Assembly (NCBI RefSeq): GCF_009184425.1
Contig: NZ_WELG01000001.1
Span: forward strand, 1,425,870-1,489,869
DNA: 64,000 bases
Source of the DNA: Flagellimonas olearia
GTDB taxonomy: Bacteria > Bacteroidota > Bacteroidia > Flavobacteriales > Flavobacteriaceae
Direction of reading: 5' to 3'
Shown: positions 61,100 through 64,000 of the stretch, piece by piece
Numbering within the stretch: position 1 is the first letter of the stretch
Layout of the letters: each line of letters starts with the position of its first letter
The notes under the pieces: model-generated
Told to the model about the DNA's origin: nothing
The model's database searches: none
Seen by the model: only the letters and a program-made list of their open reading frames with translations
Program-made: the position numbers and the translations under genes

Positions 61100-64000
61100 T
61101 TAAAATGCAATATTTAAACCAAACGAATAGCTTTCACTCAATGGAATGTTCAATCCAGTGAATCCATATACATTGCTACCAGCACTGTACTGGTTTCCTT
61201 CTGGATCATACCCATCAAAAGGAGTCCAGAGCAAAACGTTATTGACACTGGCCGAAACACTAACCTTTTCAAGGTTTAAATCCCTGATGATCTTACTTTG
61301 GATATCATAGGACAATGATACACTTCTGAGTTTCACCCATGATGCATCCTGTACCAAAACTTCCGAAGCACGGTTGTACGCGTTGGAATTTCTGTAGTAG
61401 TTGGCATCTATCAAGCCCTCCGTGGTATTGGGCACAAATCCTCCATTTCCGTCATCCATGACACCATCCAGTACCACATTGACATCACGTTGCAGTGTGC
61501 TCAAAGGGTTACCGTTCCTAATGGAGTTTCTTAGACCTGCATCGTACAAATCGCCTCCTTTCTTGTATTCCAACAAGAAATTAAAGCCAATACCTTTCCA
61601 TTTGAGGTTACTTCCAATGGAAGAGATGAAATCTGGAAAAGCATTTCCAACTATCACTCTTTCGTCCGTGTTGATTACAGGATAACCATTGGCATCTATG
61701 TAACGTTCCCCGTTTTCATAGACCCATTTGTATCCGTAGAGATTCCCCATTTTATCACCTTCCCTCACTTCTGAGGTCACCCCGGCAAATCCAGAATCGG
61801 CAAAAATGATGGATTCAACATCGTCAGGAATTTCAAGTACCTCCCCTTCACTGGTAGACCAGTTTAGGATAAGTTCCCATCTAAGGTTTTGGTTCCTGAT
61901 GATATCCGCACTCAACAGGAACTCATGTCCAAAAACTTTGTAGTCCCCTGCATTTCTGAAAATCTGGGAATATCCAGAGGAGTTGGCCACCCCTACACCA
62001 AATATTTGATCTTTGACACGGGAGTTATAGTAGGCATAATCCAACCTAATACGGTTGTCCATAAACCTAAGATCGGCACCAAATTCCGTGGACTGGTTCT
62101 TTTCGGGTACAATTTCGAAACCTCTTTGGGTACTTCTTCTGTATCCGCCAACACCACCAAAGGGAAAGTCACCATCCACTACGTAGTACTGTCCTGCTTG
62201 TCCAAATCCTGGGCCCTTACCTACTTCGGCCCATGAAGCTCTTAACTTACCAAAAGTAAATACGCTGTTCTCCCCGAATAGGTCCGATATGTCATAGGCC
62301 AAACTTGCCGATGGGTAAAAGAACGATCTGTTTTCAGCGGGCAAAGTGGAAATCCAGTCATTTCTTCCAGTTAAAGACAGGAATAATTTGTCTTTGTATC
62401 CGAATTTAAGCTCTCCAAAAACACCCATTACGCGTTCCTGTACTACACTTTTATTGATAAAAAAGTTGGTGGTATTGCCTATTTCGTTCAATCCGGGAAT
62501 GTTCAATCCCTCTCCCCTAGCTTCAAGATAGGATCGTTTTGAATCGGACAATTGATGTCCAACGGTCAAATCCGTTGTAAAATCATCTGACCAAGACTTA
62601 TTGAACGCTGCCAAAAAGTTGGATTCCAACCCTGTAAAATTAATATTCTGTTCCAGGATAAAACCGCCCACTTGCGAGCCGCCATCCAAATCAGGGCCCA
62701 CATAACGGTTCCTGGCATCGGAGTAGTTGTCTATCTGGGCAGCGTAGGTAAAGGTAACCCAATCTTTTGGAGACCACGTCATGGTAGTGTTCCCAATCCA
62801 TCGGTTTACATCATCCTCCAAATTACTGGTTTCCATAAGGTACCTTGGGTTGTCTATAATACCAAAGGAATAATCCCGCTCACTACCGTCAGGGTTCTTG
62901 TAATCATTGATAGGAAAGGTTCCTGAATAGTAGGAAAGGGCACTCATCACGGATTTATCACCACCATTGGCCCTCTTTCCTCCAGAATTGGAGAACGCTA
63001 CCGAACCATCGATGGTAAAGTTATCCGTTACCTTATATCCTGCCTTCAACCTAAAATTGGTCTTTTTATAATCCGTATTGGGCAAAACCCCTTGCTCGCT
63101 GTTGTTACCCACAGAGAAATAATAATTCAACCGCTCACTGGCCCCACTAAGGTTCAAGTTGAGCTGGGAGTTGAACCCGGTTCTAAAAATGTCATACGGA
63201 CTGTAGAAACGGTCATTGGACAAATCAACAATCTCTCCTCCACCCAAATCGTAGGAATCCAGTGCATATTCTGGACCCCATGAGTAGAAAGAGGTTGCGT
63301 TTTGAACCCGGTTGAAACCCGTTTCGGAGTTTGGATCGTACAATGTTCTTGGAGCACCGGAAAACCCTTCCCTATATGTAGTTTGAAGGGGGGGAGTGGT
63401 CCTCACCGTCCTGAAAGTAGTTGAAGCGGTCAAATTGATCTTCGCTTTGCCCTGCTTTCCTTTCTTGGTGGTAATGATAATCGCCCCATTGGAAGCCCTT
63501 ACCCCATAAAGTGCCGTTGCCGCCGCACCTTTTAACACGTTAAAACTTTCGATGTCCTCTGGGTTAAGATCCCCCGCCCTGTTCGAAAAAGCAAACTGCT
63601 CCGAGCTGTTTGGCGAATTGGAACCTGCACTGGGTCGTACTTCACCCGCAAAGGTATCGTTGTTAAGGGCCAGACCATCCACAATGATCAAAGGTTGGTT
63701 GCCCCGGGAAGGGTCAATGGAAGTTACCCCACGGATCAAGATGTCCACCCCACCACCGGAAGTTCCCGATGTACGATTGATCTGTACCCCTGCAATACGT
63801 CCCTGCAGGGTTTCGATCGGGTTGGCCTGTCCAACAAGGTTAACATCTTCAGCACTTACCTTGGTAACCGAATATCCAAGGGATTTTTGCTTCTGTTCAA
63901 CACCAAAAGCGGTTACCACCACTTCATCCAGTTGTGTTGAATCTTCTTCCATGACCACATTGAGCCTGGTCTGCGACCCAACGGTCACATCTTGCGTCTG
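61100..64000 (-). CDS. SusC/RagA family TonB-linked outer membrane protein (5' end outside window)
   Basis: This is a SusC-type TonB-dependent transporter, with about 966 residues visible; the frame is open to the window edge, so the signal peptide and most of the carboxypeptidase-like domain are missing. Seen are LDEVVVTAFGVEQKQKSLGY (TonB-box-like segment at the start of the plug), VQINRTSGTSGG and the SusC signature ALYGVRASNGAIIITTKKGK, then a large barrel ending PLSESYSFGLNIAF. With the SusD gene just downstream it forms a two-component nutrient uptake system. A GTG at 63988 is not the start. Confidence 0.95.
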   Translation of the reverse strand, partial: QTQDVTVGSQTRLNVVMEEDSTQLDEVVVTAFGVEQKQKSLGYSVTKVSAEDVNLVGQANPIETLQGRIAGVQINRTSGTSGGGVDILIRGVTSIDPSRGNQPLIIVDGLALNNDTFAGEVRPSAGSNSPNSSEQFAFSNRAGDLNPEDIESFNVLKGAAATALYGVRASNGAIIITTKKGKQGKAKINLTASTTFRTVRTTPPLQTTYREGFSGAPRTLYDPNSETGFNRVQNATSFYSWGPEYALDSYDLGGGEIVDLSNDRFYSPYDIFRTGFNSQLNLNLSGASERLNYYFSVGNNSEQGVLPNTDYKKTNFRLKAGYKVTDNFTIDGSVAFSNSGGKRANGGDKSVMSALSYYSGTFPINDYKNPDGSERDYSFGIIDNPRYLMETSNLEDDVNRWIGNTTMTWSPKDWVTFTYAAQIDNYSDARNRYVGPDLDGGSQVGGFILEQNINFTGLESNFLAAFNKSWSDDFTTDLTVGHQLSDSKRSYLEARGEGLNIPGLNEIGNTTNFFINKSVVQERVMGVFGELKFGYKDKLFLSLTGRNDWISTLPAENRSFFYPSASLAYDISDLFGENSVFTFGKLRASWAEVGKGPGFGQAGQYYVVDGDFPFGGVGGYRRSTQRGFEIVPEKNQSTEFGADLRFMDNRIRLDYAYYNSRVKDQIFGVGVANSSGYSQIFRNAGDYKVFGHEFLLSADIIRNQNLRWELILNWSTSEGEVLEIPDDVESIIFADSGFAGVTSEVREGDKMGNLYGYKWVYENGERYIDANGYPVINTDERVIVGNAFPDFISSIGSNLKWKGIGFNFLLEYKKGGDLYDAGLRNSIRNGNPLSTLQRDVNVVLDGVMDDGNGGFVPNTTEGLIDANYYRNSNAYNRASEVLVQDASWVKLRSVSLSYDIQSKIIRDLNLEKVSVSASVNNVLLWTPFDGYDPEGNQYSAGSNVYGFTGLNIPLSESYSFGLNIAF

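Noticed and set aside
1-64000. tRNA, rRNA, transposase, integrase or prophage genes
   Set aside because: No tRNA-like cloverleaf or mobile-element protein was seen by eye in the intergenic regions; a covariance search was not possible.

Overview
The window looks like chromosome of a marine Flavobacteriaceae member (Bacteroidota), most like the Muricauda/Allomuricauda/Flagellimonas group. The grounds are a SusC/SusD pair, a PorP/SprF type IX secretion protein, DUF4249 and head-GIN proteins, 2TM-domain proteins, start codons in an AT-rich context without strong Shine-Dalgarno sites, and Bacteroidota-type promoters (TTG, 17-23 bp, TAnnTTTG). The genus is an inference; no rRNA is present. I found no tRNA, rRNA, CRISPR array, transposase or prophage. 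Both window edges cut a gene.

Layout: 0-8.5 kb holds secreted hydrolases with overlapping start/stop codons (M1 peptidase, YdeI-like protein, two amidohydrolases, a BNR-repeat protein, a DUF2490 protein). 8.5-14.5 kb holds stress and regulatory genes: a hydrolase-OsmC fusion, Cu/Zn superoxide dismutase, a YjdI/YjdJ-like pair, an ECF sigma factor with its anti-sigma factor, and a MarR-GNAT fusion behind two palindromic sites. 14.6-20.5 kb has CorA, MscS, a DUF4331/DUF4331/TPR operon and a LETM1-related protein. 20.5-23.8 kb is a LytS/LytTR two-component operon carrying four 2TM domains. 24-34 kb has a GHL10-like lipoprotein, a TonB receptor with DUF4249 partner, small secreted proteins, PaiB and a PorP/SprF protein with a C-terminal extension. 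35.5-46.2 kb is the most interesting block. 46.5-51.5 kb is cell-wall and housekeeping genes. 51.5-56.1 kb is a DUF4870/NTF2/PadR/PspC/head-GIN operon. 56.2-59.5 kb is a peptidoglycan-peptide recycling operon. 59.6-64 kb is a SusD/SusC locus.

The 35.5-46.2 kb block joins cyclic-nucleotide and redox themes: a TPR-histidine kinase-receiver-class III cyclase hybrid; a pyruvate:ferredoxin oxidoreductase (NifJ) that appears to lack two of the four cysteines of its proximal FeS cluster; an OsmC-family protein; a sigma-54 activator with a cyclic-nucleotide-binding domain; and a divergent OxyR-type regulator. Between the OsmC gene and the activator gene lie three near-identical palindromes, an IHF-like site and a near-consensus sigma-54 promoter, in the classic enhancer order. 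This suggests a cyclic-nucleotide-responsive sigma-54 circuit controlling osmC and perhaps nifJ. The circuit is inferred; its sequence parts are visible.
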